A DNA stretch of 64,000 nt from Microbacterium sp. W4I4 (lineage in GTDB: Bacteria > Actinomycetota > Actinomycetes > Actinomycetales > Microbacteriaceae), in assembly GCF_030816235.1 (NCBI RefSeq), contig NZ_JAUSXT010000001.1:1426001-1490000 (forward strand), read 5' to 3'. The notes under the pieces are model-generated. The model searched no databases. It saw only the letters and a list, made by a program, of their open reading frames with translations, and was not told where the DNA came from. This document shows positions 1 through 7,775 of the stretch, piece after piece (the stretch's first letter is position 1; each line of letters opens with the position of its first letter). The position numbers were made by a program, and so were the translations under genes.

Positions 1-741
1 GTCGACGCCGTCCTCGTTGTAATCCATGTTGGCCTGCCGCTCGAAGCCGCCCGACGGCTCCGGCTCGGGCGAGCCGCACGCCTCGGTCAGCTCCTCATCG
101 CGAGTGAGCACCAGGCACTGCACATCGGACTCGCTCCGCTGCGCCGCCCAGATGTCCACGCCGTACTTGCTGCCGAGCAGGGATACGGAGCCCGGCGTGT
201 ACTTCTCGGAGGCCTCCAGCTGCGTCCATGCCTTCCGCTGCGCGGCATCCATGGCGATGGTGTCGGCTCCCGACCCGAGTACGAACCGCCCGAAGGCGAA
301 GCCGGCCAGAATCGCCACGACGGCGATCACCGGCAGCAGCCAGCGGCGCAGCAGCATCCCCGCTCCGATGCCTCGCAGGGCGCGACTCGCCGTGACCTCA
401 GGCTCCGATGCGGCGTGTTGCGCCCCGCGAAGGAGCTCGGAGGCTGGTGCGGGCGCGGGCACGAGCGCGGGTGCGGGCGCGGAGGCTGGTGCGGGCGCGG
501 GATCAGCGGATGCCGAACCCTCCCCCGCTCGCAGGGCGCGACTCGCCGTGACCTCCGGGTCCGACGCGGCGTGTTGCGCCCCGGGAACAGGGGCGGGCCG
601 CACAACGGGCTCCGGCGCGATCAGGTTGCGGTTGTCGAGGTCGTGCAGCTCGGCGATCTCGGCATCCGTCAGCGCACCACCAGGTGCGTACACCCGTTGG
701 TGAAGCTCATGTCGTCGTGCGGCTTCGTCGGCATCCAGCAT
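1..741 (-). CDS. Hypothetical single-pass membrane protein, C-terminus cut by window edge
   Basis: The minus-strand frame stays open from an ATG at 741 to base 1, so the gene runs off the left edge. The visible 247 residues start MLDADEAARRHELHQRVY. A Pro/Ala-rich linker follows, then one hydrophobic segment near residues 131-150 (LLPVIAVVAILAGFAFG) and an extracytoplasmic part with the pair QCLVLT and EACGS. The linker holds two copies of a block reading GAQHAAS-(D/E)-PEVTASRALR. The start lies 4 bp after the stop of the upstream membrane-protein gene, so the two are probably co-transcribed. No family is recognised and the function is unknown. Confidence 0.7.
   Translation of the reverse strand, partial: MLDADEAARRHELHQRVYAPGGALTDAEIAELHDLDNRNLIAPEPVVRPAPVPGAQHAASDPEVTASRALRAGEGSASADPAPAPASAPAPALVPAPAPASELLRGAQHAASEPEVTASRALRGIGAGMLLRRWLLPVIAVVAILAGFAFGRFVLGSGADTIAMDAAQRKAWTQLEASEKYTPGSVSLLGSKYGVDIWAAQRSESDVQCLVLTRDEELTEACGSPEPEPSGGFERQANMDYNEDGVD
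373..583. repeat. Duplicated ~54-bp block in the linker of the truncated membrane protein
   Basis: Positions 373-426 and 529-583 are near-identical direct copies around the word GCGACTCGCCGTGACCTC. Between them, GCTGGTGCGGGCGCGG is also repeated. Both copies are in frame and encode the same peptide block, so this looks like an internal linker duplication rather than a mobile element. Confidence 0.8.
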
Positions 742-744
742 CCG

Positions 745-1203
745 TCACCCCAGGATCTCGAACTGCATGGCCGCCCAGATCAGCCATCCCGTGCTGAACA
801 GCGCTGCGAACACACCCAGCACAAGGGCCCACATCGCCATGGCACGATTCTCGATCGGCCGGCGCAACGACATGATCGCCGCGATCACGGCGACGACCGC
901 GACGGGGATGCCCCAGCCGACGAACATCGAGGTCGCCAGAGCCACGATGGCCGCGAACAGCGCCCAGGGCGCGAGTCGGGCATCGTCCGTGTGCCTCGCG
1001 TCCGCAGACGGGGCCCACCCGCTCGCGGCGAACTCCTCCGCATCCGGAACGCTCTCCCGCTCGACCGGCACGGGGGCCGTGGGCAGCTTGGCGTAGCCCT
1101 TCGACGCGCCGGGCACCGACGCCGTGCCTTCGGGACGCTCGACCTCGGCACTGGGCTGCTCGACGCGCGGCACCTCGGAACCCTCGCTGCGCGGATCGGT
1201 CAT
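745..1203 (-). CDS. DUF4190-like small membrane protein
   Basis: A 152-residue protein. Residues 1-75 are charged and Pro/Ser/Glu-rich. The C-terminal half holds two or three closely spaced hydrophobic segments ([55 protein letters not shown]). This layout, with a short basic loop (SLRRPIENR) between segments, is typical of DUF4190-type membrane proteins of actinobacteria, whose function is unknown. The ATG at 1203 is chosen because it overlaps the tsaD stop as ATGA; a longer frame reaching 1461 would lie antiframe inside tsaD. It is probably the penultimate gene of the tsaB-rimI-tsaD operon. Confidence 0.75.
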   Translation of the reverse strand: MTDPRSEGSEVPRVEQPSAEVERPEGTASVPGASKGYAKLPTAPVPVERESVPDAEEFAASGWAPSADARHTDDARLAPWALFAAIVALATSMFVGWGIPVAVVAVIAAIMSLRRPIENRAMAMWALVLGVFAALFSTGWLIWAAMQFEILG

Positions 1204-2270
1204 GCCGCACTCACCTGGATCTCCGTGACCGGCAGCGTCGAATCCGCGCCGAACTCCAGCGTCGACGCACCCCGCCCGCTGGCGATCAGCTCGGCGGCCA
1301 GGCCCGCGATCATCGCACCGTTGTCGGTGCACAGGCTCAGCGGCGGGATCCGCACGGTCACTCCGGCGGCCGCAGCGCGCTCGAGGGTCACGTCGCGGAG
1401 GCGCCGATTGGCGATCACTCCCCCGCCCAGCAGCAGGCGCGGCACACCGCGGTCGGCGCACGCGGCGAGCGCCTTGGTGACCAGCACGTCCACTACGGCC
1501 TCGCGGAAGCTCGCGGCGACATCGGCGACGGGGATCTCCTCACCGTTCGCCTCGGCCCGCTCGACCCACCGCGCGACGGCGGTCTTCAGGCCCGAGAACG
1601 AGAAGTCGTAGCGGTGCTTCTCCAGATCGGATGCCTTCGACAGCCCCCGCGGGAAGCGGATCGCCTTCGGGTCGCCCTCGGCCGCGACCCGGTCGATCTG
1701 CGGGCCGCCGGGATAGGGCAGTCCGAGCAGGCGGGCGACCTTGTCGAAGGCCTCCCCCGCTGCATCGTCGATGGTCTCACCGAGCAGCTCGACGTCGGTG
1801 GTCAGATCGCGCACGTGCAGCAGGGAGGTGTGCCCGCCCGAGACCAGCAGCGCAATGGTCGGGTACTCGAGCGGCTCGGCATCCGCGCTTCCGTCGTGCG
1901 CCAGGATGTCGGCGGCGATGTGCCCGACCAGATGGTTCACGGCGTACAGCGGCTTGTTCAGCGAGACCGCCAGCCCCTTCGCCGCACCGACGCCCACCAT
2001 CAGCGCGCCGGCGAGGCCCGGGCCGCTGGTGACCGCGATGGCATCCAACTCCTCCAGGGTGACCTGCGCCTCGGCGAGCGCCTGCTCGATCGAGGGCTGC
2101 AGCGCCTCGAGGTGGGCGCGCGCGGCGACCTCGGGCACCACGCCGCCGTAGCGGGCGTGCTCGTCCATGCTGGACGCGATCGTGTTGGACAGCAGAGTGC
2201 GGCCGCGCACGATGCCGATGCCGGTCTCGTCGCAGCTCGTCTCGATGCCGAGCACCAGGGGTTCGGTCAT
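1200..2270 (-). CDS. tsaD: tRNA N6-adenosine threonylcarbamoyltransferase TsaD
   Basis: A 356-residue ASKHA-fold protein of the Kae1/TsaD family. It transfers the threonylcarbamoyl group from TC-AMP to A37 of ANN-decoding tRNAs, in complex with TsaB and TsaE. The N-terminal [12 protein letters not shown] motif, the metal-binding HLVGHI motif near residue 115 and the SGGHT motif are all present, and length is normal. It overlaps rimI upstream and the DUF4190-like gene downstream by 4 bp each, so translation is probably coupled. TsaB is encoded two genes upstream, whereas tsaE is some 26 kb away across the flagellar island. Confidence 0.97.
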   Translation of the reverse strand: MTEPLVLGIETSCDETGIGIVRGRTLLSNTIASSMDEHARYGGVVPEVAARAHLEALQPSIEQALAEAQVTLEELDAIAVTSGPGLAGALMVGVGAAKGLAVSLNKPLYAVNHLVGHIAADILAHDGSADAEPLEYPTIALLVSGGHTSLLHVRDLTTDVELLGETIDDAAGEAFDKVARLLGLPYPGGPQIDRVAAEGDPKAIRFPRGLSKASDLEKHRYDFSFSGLKTAVARWVERAEANGEEIPVADVAASFREAVVDVLVTKALAACADRGVPRLLLGGGVIANRRLRDVTLERAAAAGVTVRIPPLSLCTDNGAMIAGLAAELIASGRGASTLEFGADSTLPVTEIQVSAA

Positions 2271-2905
2271 GCGGTGGCCTCCTGTGCGGCATCCGTCGTG
2301 TGTTCCTGGTCTGCGCGCCCCGCGCCCTCACCCGTTCGGGAGGAGTTCTCTGCGATGGGAGGAGCTTCTGCAGGAATCTCTCCTCCCGAGCGGGAGTTCT
2401 CCTCCCGAGCCTGCGGGGCAAGGGCGGCACCCGGGGCGGGGGCGGCACGCTCTGCCCACTCCCCCAGGTTCAACCGCATCACGATCGCATCGACGTTCCC
2501 GGGCTGGTAGTAGCGCGGACGGCGTCCGAGCTCGGCGAATCCCTCTGACGCGTACAGCGCCTGCGCGACGGGGTTGTCGGCGCGCACCTCGAGGAACAGC
2601 TCGCGCGCCCCGCGGGCGACGGCCTCGTCGGTCAGGGCGCGCAGCAGGGCACGCCCCCGGCCGCGTCCGCGGAACTCCGACGCCAGCGCGATGGTCTGGA
2701 TGTCGGCATCCGACCCGCCCTGCAGTGCCCGCACCCCGCCGTAGCCGACGACGCGGTCGCCCTCGACGTCGACCAGGTACCTGTTGTGCGCGCTGGCGAC
2801 CTCGGCGGCCATGGTCTGCTCGCTCCACGCGTCATCGGGAAAACCGCGACGTTCGAGCTCCATGATCGCGGCGAGGTCGTCGATCGTGGCGGTGCGCAGC
2901 GTCAT
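2267..2905 (-). CDS. rimI: Ribosomal-protein alanine N-acetyltransferase RimI with C-terminal extension
   Basis: A 212-residue GNAT acetyltransferase. Residues 1-148 form a complete RimI domain: the acetyl-CoA motif [10 protein letters not shown], the conserved [19 protein letters not shown], and an [17 protein letters not shown] end. RimI acetylates the N-terminal alanine of ribosomal protein S18 in E. coli, and in actinobacteria the gene usually sits between tsaB and tsaD as here. About 64 extra residues, rich in Ala/Glu/Ser/Arg, follow the domain. They are largely encoded by a palindromic repeat at 2337-2407, so the tail may be acquired and non-functional. Start and stop overlap the neighbouring genes by 4 bp. 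Confidence 0.93.
   Translation of the reverse strand: MTLRTATIDDLAAIMELERRGFPDDAWSEQTMAAEVASAHNRYLVDVEGDRVVGYGGVRALQGGSDADIQTIALASEFRGRGRGRALLRALTDEAVARGARELFLEVRADNPVAQALYASEGFAELGRRPRYYQPGNVDAIVMRLNLGEWAERAAPAPGAALAPQAREENSRSGGEIPAEAPPIAENSSRTGEGAGRADQEHTTDAAQEATA
2337..2407. repeat. Palindromic element with four GGGAGGAG units, inside rimI
   Basis: GGGAGGAG occurs at 2338 and 2357 (19 nt apart). Its complement CTCCTCCC occurs at 2380 and 2399 (again 19 nt apart). The element can fold into a long imperfect hairpin. It lies in frame within the non-conserved tail of RimI and has the same unit-19-unit architecture as the elements at 32263, 33288, 45298 and 46535, with a different unit sequence. 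Confidence 0.75.
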
Positions 2906-3474
2906 CCGCTCACCCGCTTCGGTGGGCCGGGCTGCACGACATCCGGCGAGCGCAGGTACAGCGGCTCGGCGTCTGCGAGTGTGCGTCCGGCGGCGATGGC
3001 GCGCGCGCCGACCCTGGCCAGGGCGGATGCCGAGAGCTCGGCGGTCTCGTCCACGGGGTCGGTTCCGCGCTTCTCGAGGCGGGTGGGTTCGATCAGGTGC
3101 GGGATGCCGTCGGCATCCGTCCCGTCGAACACGCTCACCGCGATCTCTCGGCGGCGCGCATCGGTGATGACCGTGACGGGCCCCTCGGCGTCCAGCGCGA
3201 TCGCGAAGTGGCTGGGGATCGGGATGACGGGGATGCCGCGGCCGAGCGCGAAGGTGCGCGCTGCGGCGATGCCGATGCGCAGGCCCGTGAACGGGCCGGG
3301 CCCCATGCCGGCGACGACATGGGTGATCCCTGGACGGGCGACCCGCGCGAGCAGGTCGCCGATGACCTCGGCGTGGCCGAGGCGGCCGGGCGCGGATGCT
3401 TCGGCGACCACGGAGCCGTCCGCGTCGATGACGGCGACGGCCGTGCCCAGGGAGGTGTCGACGGCGAGAATCAC
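2902..3474 (-). CDS. tsaB: tRNA threonylcarbamoyladenosine biosynthesis protein TsaB
   Basis: A 190-residue ASKHA-fold partner of TsaD. It begins MILAVDTSLGTAVAV and contains the GPGPFTGLRIGIAAARTFA motif typical of TsaB. It serves as the dimerisation platform for TsaD and TsaE in t6A synthesis. The start is GTG at 3474, six bases after a TACCCT box, which suggests a leaderless transcript. It is the first gene of the tsaB-rimI-tsaD-DUF4190 group and lies just downstream of fliW in the same orientation. An active promoter here would be needed to keep these housekeeping genes independent of flagellar control. Confidence 0.95.
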   Translation of the reverse strand: MILAVDTSLGTAVAVIDADGSVVAEASAPGRLGHAEVIGDLLARVARPGITHVVAGMGPGPFTGLRIGIAAARTFALGRGIPVIPIPSHFAIALDAEGPVTVITDARRREIAVSVFDGTDADGIPHLIEPTRLEKRGTDPVDETAELSASALARVGARAIAAGRTLADAEPLYLRSPDVVQPGPPKRVSG

Positions 3475-3480
3475 CCTTTC

Positions 3481-3486
3481 AGGGTA
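3481..3486 (-). promoter_or_regulatory. Putative leaderless -10 box of tsaB
   Basis: Read on the minus strand, TACCCT is followed by six bases and the GTG start of tsaB. TANNNT-N6/7-start is the usual signature of leaderless actinobacterial transcripts and recurs at acpS, csrA, glmS and other genes here. Confidence 0.45.
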
Positions 3487-3488
3487 GT

Positions 3489-3524
3489 CGTCGCACCAGC
3501 ACTGGTGCCGCCATGGCGGCGACG
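3489..3524. terminator. Nested inverted repeats between fliW and tsaB
   Basis: GCACCAG-CA-CTGGTGC (3493-3508) is followed by the 14-bp palindrome GCCGCCATGGCGGC (3507-3520), and the pair is enclosed by CGTCGC/GCGACG. It lies in the 62-bp gap after the fliW stop and could form a transcription terminator insulating tsaB from the flagellar operon. There is no U-tract, so the function is inferred. Confidence 0.5.
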
Positions 3525-3536
3525 CGGATGCGGGTC

Positions 3537-3908
3537 TCAGGCCAGCAGCGCGCGCAGCGGAAGATCCTGGTCATCGAGGATCAGCTGCGCGCATGCGCCC
3601 GTCGCCGAGTTCACGACGATCGGTGCCAGCAGGTTCACGTGCACACCGTCGGAGGTGTGGCCCACGACGAGCAGCAGCATGGCCTGCTCGGGCCCGGTCA
3701 GACCGAGCGCCCGCACGTCGCTGTCGCTGATCGTCGGCGCATAGTCCGCCGCCACACGGCGCGATTCGACGACGTGGAGCCGCAGCGCCTGATCGTCGAC
3801 CGCGTCCAACGAGAACAGCCCGTCGGCGTCGGCGACCGGCTCTAGCAGGAACCGCGTGTGCGGTGCGAAGCCGGGCGGCGGTGTGACGAAGGTCAGGACG
3901 ACGCTCAT
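3537..3908 (-). CDS. fliW: Flagellar assembly factor FliW
   Basis: A 123-residue FliW-family protein. It shows the conserved pattern ALGLTGPEQAMLLLVV, HVNLLAPIVVN and the terminal LILDDQDLPLRALL. In Bacillus, FliW binds either flagellin or CsrA; when flagellin is secreted, FliW is freed, sequesters CsrA and relieves repression of flagellin translation. Here it is the last gene of flgN-flgK-flgL-fliW, overlapping flgL by 4 bp. csrA closes the opposite end of the same island, which supports a working CsrA/FliW pair. Confidence 0.93.
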   Translation of the reverse strand: MSVVLTFVTPPPGFAPHTRFLLEPVADADGLFSLDAVDDQALRLHVVESRRVAADYAPTISDSDVRALGLTGPEQAMLLLVVGHTSDGVHVNLLAPIVVNSATGACAQLILDDQDLPLRALLA

Positions 3909-4786
3909 CGCAGGAAATCCATCAGCGACGGCTGCAGCACGCGCCCTGTGACGGCGAGCGCCGACCGGTAGACGAGCTCCTGCGCCTGCAGCTTCACGAG
4001 CACCTCGACCGAATCGACGTCCTCGACCGCGGCCCGTCGCGCTTCGAGTGATACCGCGTCCTGCATCGTCGTCTCCTTCGCGCGCTCGATCTGCGCCTGC
4101 CTGGCGCCCACTGCCCCCTGCGCACTGAGCATAGTGTCGCGCCGCTGATCGATCTCCCCGACCCGGGTCCCGACGTTCACGCCGGTGCGCAGGTCGGACA
4201 CGATCCGGTCGATCAGCGAGAAGACCGAATCCGCTCCGACCCCGAACACCGCGGCGCCGTCGCTGTCGACCCGGATCGATCCGGCGTCGGAGATCCGGCG
4301 CACCACCTCGGATCCGGGAATGCCGCTGTGGTTGCCGTCCTCGTCGAACGCCGCCTTGTCTGAGGTGCCGGCGAAGACCGAGCGCCCGACGATGGTCGTG
4401 TTGGCGGTGGTGAGCATCTCCGCGCGGATGCTCTCCAGCTCCACCGCAATGGCCTCCTTGGCGGTCGCGTCCATCGCGCCGTCATTCGCGCCCTGCAGGG
4501 TCAGCGTGCGCACGCGCCCGAGCAGCGCCGTTCCGGCGGTGATCGCGGAGTCCGCGGCCGTCAGCCATGCCAGCCCGTCGCCGATGTTGCGGGCGTACTG
4601 CTCGTTGCGCTGCTGTTCGCCGTGCAGTCGCAGCGTGGTCGTCGCCGCGGCCGGGTCGTCGGAGAGCGCGAGGAACGCGCGCTGCGAGGTGGCCTGCTCC
4701 TGCAGCCGGGACAGCTCGGACAGATTCGTCTGCAGCTGCCGCATCGCGGAGGATGCCATCGATGAGGTGGTGACACGAGAGATCAT
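3905..4786 (-). CDS. flgL: Flagellar hook-associated protein 3 (FlgL)
   Basis: A 293-residue hook-filament junction protein. The flagellin-like N-terminal helix (ISRVTTSSMASSAMRQLQTNLSE; LSDDPAAATTTLRL) and the C-terminal helix (VEVLVKLQAQELVYRSALAVTGRVLQPSLMDFL) are both present, and length is normal. FlgL sits between FlgK and the flagellin filament. The ATG at 4786 is 9 bp after the flgK stop, with GGAGCC just upstream. It is transcribed with flgN, flgK and fliW. Confidence 0.94.
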   Translation of the reverse strand: MISRVTTSSMASSAMRQLQTNLSELSRLQEQATSQRAFLALSDDPAAATTTLRLHGEQQRNEQYARNIGDGLAWLTAADSAITAGTALLGRVRTLTLQGANDGAMDATAKEAIAVELESIRAEMLTTANTTIVGRSVFAGTSDKAAFDEDGNHSGIPGSEVVRRISDAGSIRVDSDGAAVFGVGADSVFSLIDRIVSDLRTGVNVGTRVGEIDQRRDTMLSAQGAVGARQAQIERAKETTMQDAVSLEARRAAVEDVDSVEVLVKLQAQELVYRSALAVTGRVLQPSLMDFLR

Positions 4787-4795
4787 GTGCGGCTC

Positions 4796-6205
4796 CTATC
4801 GGCCCACGAGGCCGGTGCGATTGATCAGTACGTCGAGGGATTCGTCCACCGCGGTCAGCACTCGTGCGGCGGCCTGATACGCGCTCTGGTAGGTGAGCAG
4901 GCTGATCGTCTCCTCATCGCCGTCGACCGCGGCGACCGAGCGCTGCGCGGTCACGGCCGTGACGGCTGCGGCATCCGACAGCCGCGCCCGCTGGATGTCT
5001 CCTGCGGTGCTGACCGCGAACGCGCCCACGGCCCCGGTCCAGCGCGCATCGGGTGAGAGTGCGTTCCGTCCGATCTCGGAGATCGCGTTCGCGTTGCCGG
5101 CGTCGAGGGGGCCGCCGCCTGCACTGGCGAGGGCGAGATCGGATGCGTCGTGCACGGCCAGTCCGAGACCCAGCGCCGCCGGGCCCGTCGTCGAGAGTGT
5201 GAAGAAGTCGCCGCCGGGCTGTCCGGTCGCGGTCTCACCCTGGCGGTGCTGTGCGTTGACCATCTCGGCGAGGGCCGTCGCCACAGCGCTGTACGACTCG
5301 GCGATGCCGGCGAGGGTGCCGCCGTCGGCCGCCGGGGCGAGCACGCTGAGCATTCCGCCCAGCTCGCCGCCGTCCACCGCGACAGGGAAGCCGGCGGCAC
5401 CGGACCACGACACCGTCATCCTCCCGTTCTCTCCCATCGACATGGGTCCGTCCAGCGTCAGGGAACGTGCGCTGTCGCCGGAGACGAGCGCGTTGCCGTC
5501 GATGCGCACGGTCATCGTGCCGTCGGCCTCGAGCGTTCCGCGTGCGCCGACGAGGCGGGCGGCCACCTGCACCAGGCCGTCACGACGGTCGATGATCTCG
5601 TTCGCCGATCGACCGGATGCCAGCGCATCGCGGATCTCGGCGTTCAGATCCGCGATCTGCGTCGCGGTGGCGTTCACCTGCGCAACGGTGCGCTCTGCGG
5701 ACGCCCTGGTGTCGCTCCACTGCGTGGCCACCGATCGATAGCCGCCGGCGATCTGGGCGGAGAGCTGCGCGGCGCTCTCCAGCACCACGGAGGCCGCGGC
5801 GCCGGAGTCCGGGGCGATGGCGAGATCCTGCCAGCCGGCCCAGAACTTCGACAGGCGGGCGGCGAGCCCGTGCTCGCTGGGTTCGGACATCGCAGTCTCC
5901 GCCGTGGTGGCGGCGAGCGCCCGGGCCGACCAGAAGCCGGCAGAGCTCGACGACTCGCGCACGCGGGCGTCCAGAAGCGCATCCCCCAGCCGCGTGATGC
6001 CGTCCACAGCCACGCCGTGCCCCGGCGCCGCCCCGACGCTGAACCGGGTGGACAGCCTCGCCGCGGCGATGGCCGAGGTGTCGACGCGCTGCCGCGTGTA
6101 CCCCTCGGTCGCCTGGTTGGCGATGTTCTGCCCGACGACATCCATACCGCGGCGTGCTGCCGCCAATGCGCTGGCCGCAGTGCCGAGCCCGCTGAAAGTG
6201 GACAT
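4796..6205 (-). CDS. flgK: Flagellar hook-associated protein 1 (FlgK)
   Basis: A 469-residue hook-associated protein. The N-terminal rod/hook signature reads ALAAARRGMDVVGQNIANQATEGYTRQRV. A conserved FlgK core (EIIDRRDGLVQVAARLVG) follows, and the C-terminal D0 helix reads ETISLLTYQSAYQAAARVLTAVDESLDVLI. FlgK is the first junction protein on the hook. It follows flgN with a 6-bp gap and precedes flgL by 9 bp, so the three are expected to be co-transcribed from the minus-strand FliA-type promoter at 6744-6771. Confidence 0.95.
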   Translation of the reverse strand: MSTFSGLGTAASALAAARRGMDVVGQNIANQATEGYTRQRVDTSAIAAARLSTRFSVGAAPGHGVAVDGITRLGDALLDARVRESSSSAGFWSARALAATTAETAMSEPSEHGLAARLSKFWAGWQDLAIAPDSGAAASVVLESAAQLSAQIAGGYRSVATQWSDTRASAERTVAQVNATATQIADLNAEIRDALASGRSANEIIDRRDGLVQVAARLVGARGTLEADGTMTVRIDGNALVSGDSARSLTLDGPMSMGENGRMTVSWSGAAGFPVAVDGGELGGMLSVLAPAADGGTLAGIAESYSAVATALAEMVNAQHRQGETATGQPGGDFFTLSTTGPAALGLGLAVHDASDLALASAGGGPLDAGNANAISEIGRNALSPDARWTGAVGAFAVSTAGDIQRARLSDAAAVTAVTAQRSVAAVDGDEETISLLTYQSAYQAAARVLTAVDESLDVLINRTGLVGR

Positions 6206-6211
6206 CGTGCC

Positions 6212-6694
6212 TCACATCTCCGTGTCGATGATGCGGGCGGAATCGCCGCGCGCGCGGTCGCCCTGGGTGGTGTATTCGCCGGTGGTCTCGCCGACTCCCG
6301 CGAGCGTCTCCTGCGTCGCCCGCAGCACCGCTCGCAATCGCTCGGAATTCCCCTCGCGAAGACGGCCGACCTCATCGGTCAGCGTCGTCAGGGCGTGCAG
6401 GTGGCCGGTCAGAACGTCGCGCCAGGCCTCCGTCGGTGCGATCTCGATCAGTTCACGGATGCCTGCGCCTTCAGCCGCACCCCACTCCGCTGCGACCGTC
6501 TCCGCCTCGACGACGCGCGTGACTCCCGCCTCGCTCAGACCCGCGAGGACCTGCTCTATCTCGCGTGTCGCGAACTGCGTCCAGCGCGATCGGCCGGCCG
6601 CGAGAAGCAGCTCCTGCTCCTCGAGTTTGAACAGCAGCATCTCCAGCAGTTCACGTTCACGCCACAACAGCATGGACAGTTCATTCGCTCCCAT
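6212..6694 (-). CDS. flgN: FlgN-family export chaperone
   Basis: A 160-residue, mainly alpha-helical acidic protein beginning MGANELSMLLWRERELLEMLLFKLEEQELLLAAG. This is the pattern of FlgN chaperones, which escort FlgK and FlgL to the export gate. Assignment rests on this helical pattern and on its place directly upstream of flgK and flgL. It starts with ATG at 6694 behind GGGGAGAG, 50 bp downstream of a FliA-type promoter. It is the first gene of the minus-strand arm of the island. Confidence 0.85.
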   Translation of the reverse strand: MGANELSMLLWRERELLEMLLFKLEEQELLLAAGRSRWTQFATREIEQVLAGLSEAGVTRVVEAETVAAEWGAAEGAGIRELIEIAPTEAWRDVLTGHLHALTTLTDEVGRLREGNSERLRAVLRATQETLAGVGETTGEYTTQGDRARGDSARIIDTEM

Positions 6695-6743
6695 TATGCT
6701 TCTCTCCCCAGTGAGGACCGCTCGGTTGAACGGTCAGCGACGA

Positions 6744-6771
6744 CTATCGACTGCCTCCAGAATATTGTTAT
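6744..6771 (-). promoter_or_regulatory. FliA-type promoter of flgN-flgK-flgL-fliW
   Basis: On the minus strand ATAAC is followed by 15 bases and GTCGATAG. The spacing equals that of the other four FliA-like promoters in the island. The -10 has one change from GCCGATAG and the -35 is weaker than CTTAC. Confidence 0.55.
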
Positions 6772-6778
6772 GCCAGGG

Positions 6779-6800
6779 GTATGGGGAGTTCTCCCCATAC
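6779..6800. promoter_or_regulatory. 22-bp perfect palindrome between flgN and the sigma gene
   Basis: Arms GTATGGGGAG and CTCCCCATAC flank a TT centre, giving a perfect 10-bp inverted repeat. It lies 7 bp upstream of the flgN-side -35 and just upstream of a possible TATCAT -10 (6804-6809) for the sigma gene. This is a good position for a dimeric regulator of the whole island. The regulator is not identified. Confidence 0.6.
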
Positions 6801-6883
6801 AGCTATCATTCAGGTTGTGGTAGGAGGGGAAGCTTGCCACAGGGACGCCCCAGCCCACCTGTCCGGAGGATAAACGAGCCCCT

Positions 6884-7687
6884 ATGTCGACGTCTGACGA
6901 GCGCAACCGCCTCATAGTAGAGAACCTGCCACTGGTCGGCTATCTCGCTTCGGAGACCCACGCTCGCGCAACGCATGTGCCGCGTGAAGACCTGGTCTCC
7001 GCGGGCGCACTGGCTCTGGTGACCGCCGCCGACGCCTTCGACCCTCATCTCGGCGTGCCGTTCGGCGCGTATGCCCGCAGGCGCATCCTGGGCGCGTTCG
7101 CCGACGAGATGCGCTCGATGGATTGGGCGCCGCGCGGCGTGCGCAGTCGCATCAAGGAGACCACGCGCGTTCAGGAGGCCCTGTCCTCGGCGCTGGGGCG
7201 ACAGGTCTCCCCTGCGGAGATCGCGACGACGATGGGCGTCTCGACGGCCGAGGTCTCCGGCGCTCTCGCCGATGCCGCCCGCACGGTGACCACGATCGAT
7301 GACGCGTACGATTCCGACCTGACCTCACTCACTCCCCTGCCCGAGGAGTCCGCGATCGTCGCGGAGCGACGCAACCTGCTGGAGCACGCGATTCACGCGC
7401 TGCCGGAGCGGATGCGGGCGATCGTGCACGCGGTGTACATCGAGGAGCGTCCGGTGAAGGACATCGCCGAGGAACTGGGAGTCTCGCACTCCGCCGTGTC
7501 GCAGCAGCGGGCCGAGGCGATCCGTCTGCTGCGCGACGCCCTCGAGCAGTTCTACCGCGAAGGCGGGGAGGCGACGGTGAGCTCGCGCGTCTCGGCATCC
7601 GTGCGCGACGGATTCTTCGCCCGCATCGCGGATGCCGGCGGCAGCCGCATCGCGCGCGCTCTCGCGCCCGCCGGCGTCTCGCCCTGA
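6884..7687 (+). CDS. fliA: Flagellar RNA polymerase sigma factor, FliA/WhiG type
   Basis: A 267-residue sigma-70 group 3 protein. Region 2 reads ATHVPREDLVSAGALALVTAADAFDPHLGVPFGAYARRRILGAFADEMRSMDW. A sigma-3 helix follows (VSPAEIATTMGVSTAEVSGAL), and region 4 reads ALPERMRAIVHAVYIEERPVKDIAEELGVSHSAVSQQRAEAIRLLRD. About 40 extra residues follow region 4. It should direct RNA polymerase to the GCCGATAG-type promoters found before flgN, flagellin, flgB, flbD and fliM. It is transcribed divergently from flgN across the 22-bp palindrome. No anti-sigma factor FlgM is seen in the window. Confidence 0.92.
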   Translation: MSTSDERNRLIVENLPLVGYLASETHARATHVPREDLVSAGALALVTAADAFDPHLGVPFGAYARRRILGAFADEMRSMDWAPRGVRSRIKETTRVQEALSSALGRQVSPAEIATTMGVSTAEVSGALADAARTVTTIDDAYDSDLTSLTPLPEESAIVAERRNLLEHAIHALPERMRAIVHAVYIEERPVKDIAEELGVSHSAVSQQRAEAIRLLRDALEQFYREGGEATVSSRVSASVRDGFFARIADAGGSRIARALAPAGVSP

Positions 7688-7690
7688 CGC

Positions 7691-7718
7691 CTTACCCGCC
7701 ACCTCGTCCTGCCGATAG
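7691..7718 (+). promoter_or_regulatory. FliA-type promoter of flagellin
   Basis: CTTAC (7691-7695), 15 bases, then GCCGATAG (7711-7718). The -10 matches the FliA/WhiG consensus GCCGATAA at seven of eight positions. It lies 57 bp upstream of the flagellin ATG, giving a leader that includes the hairpin at 7726-7747. Confidence 0.8.
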
Positions 7719-7725
7719 CTCTCTG

Positions 7726-7767
7726 CGGAGCCCACGGACGGGCTCCGTACGGATCCCATCACGGAGG
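7726..7767 (+). promoter_or_regulatory. Candidate CsrA-binding sites in flagellin leader
   Basis: CGGAGCCC (7726-7733) pairs perfectly with GGGCTCCG (7740-7747) and presents ACGGAC in the loop. A second motif, ACGGAGG (7761-7767), is the Shine-Dalgarno sequence, 8 bases before ATG 7776. A looped GGA plus a GGA over the ribosome binding site is the arrangement used by CsrA on Bacillus hag mRNA. Binding itself is inferred. Confidence 0.65.
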
Positions 7768-7775
7768 AACACATC

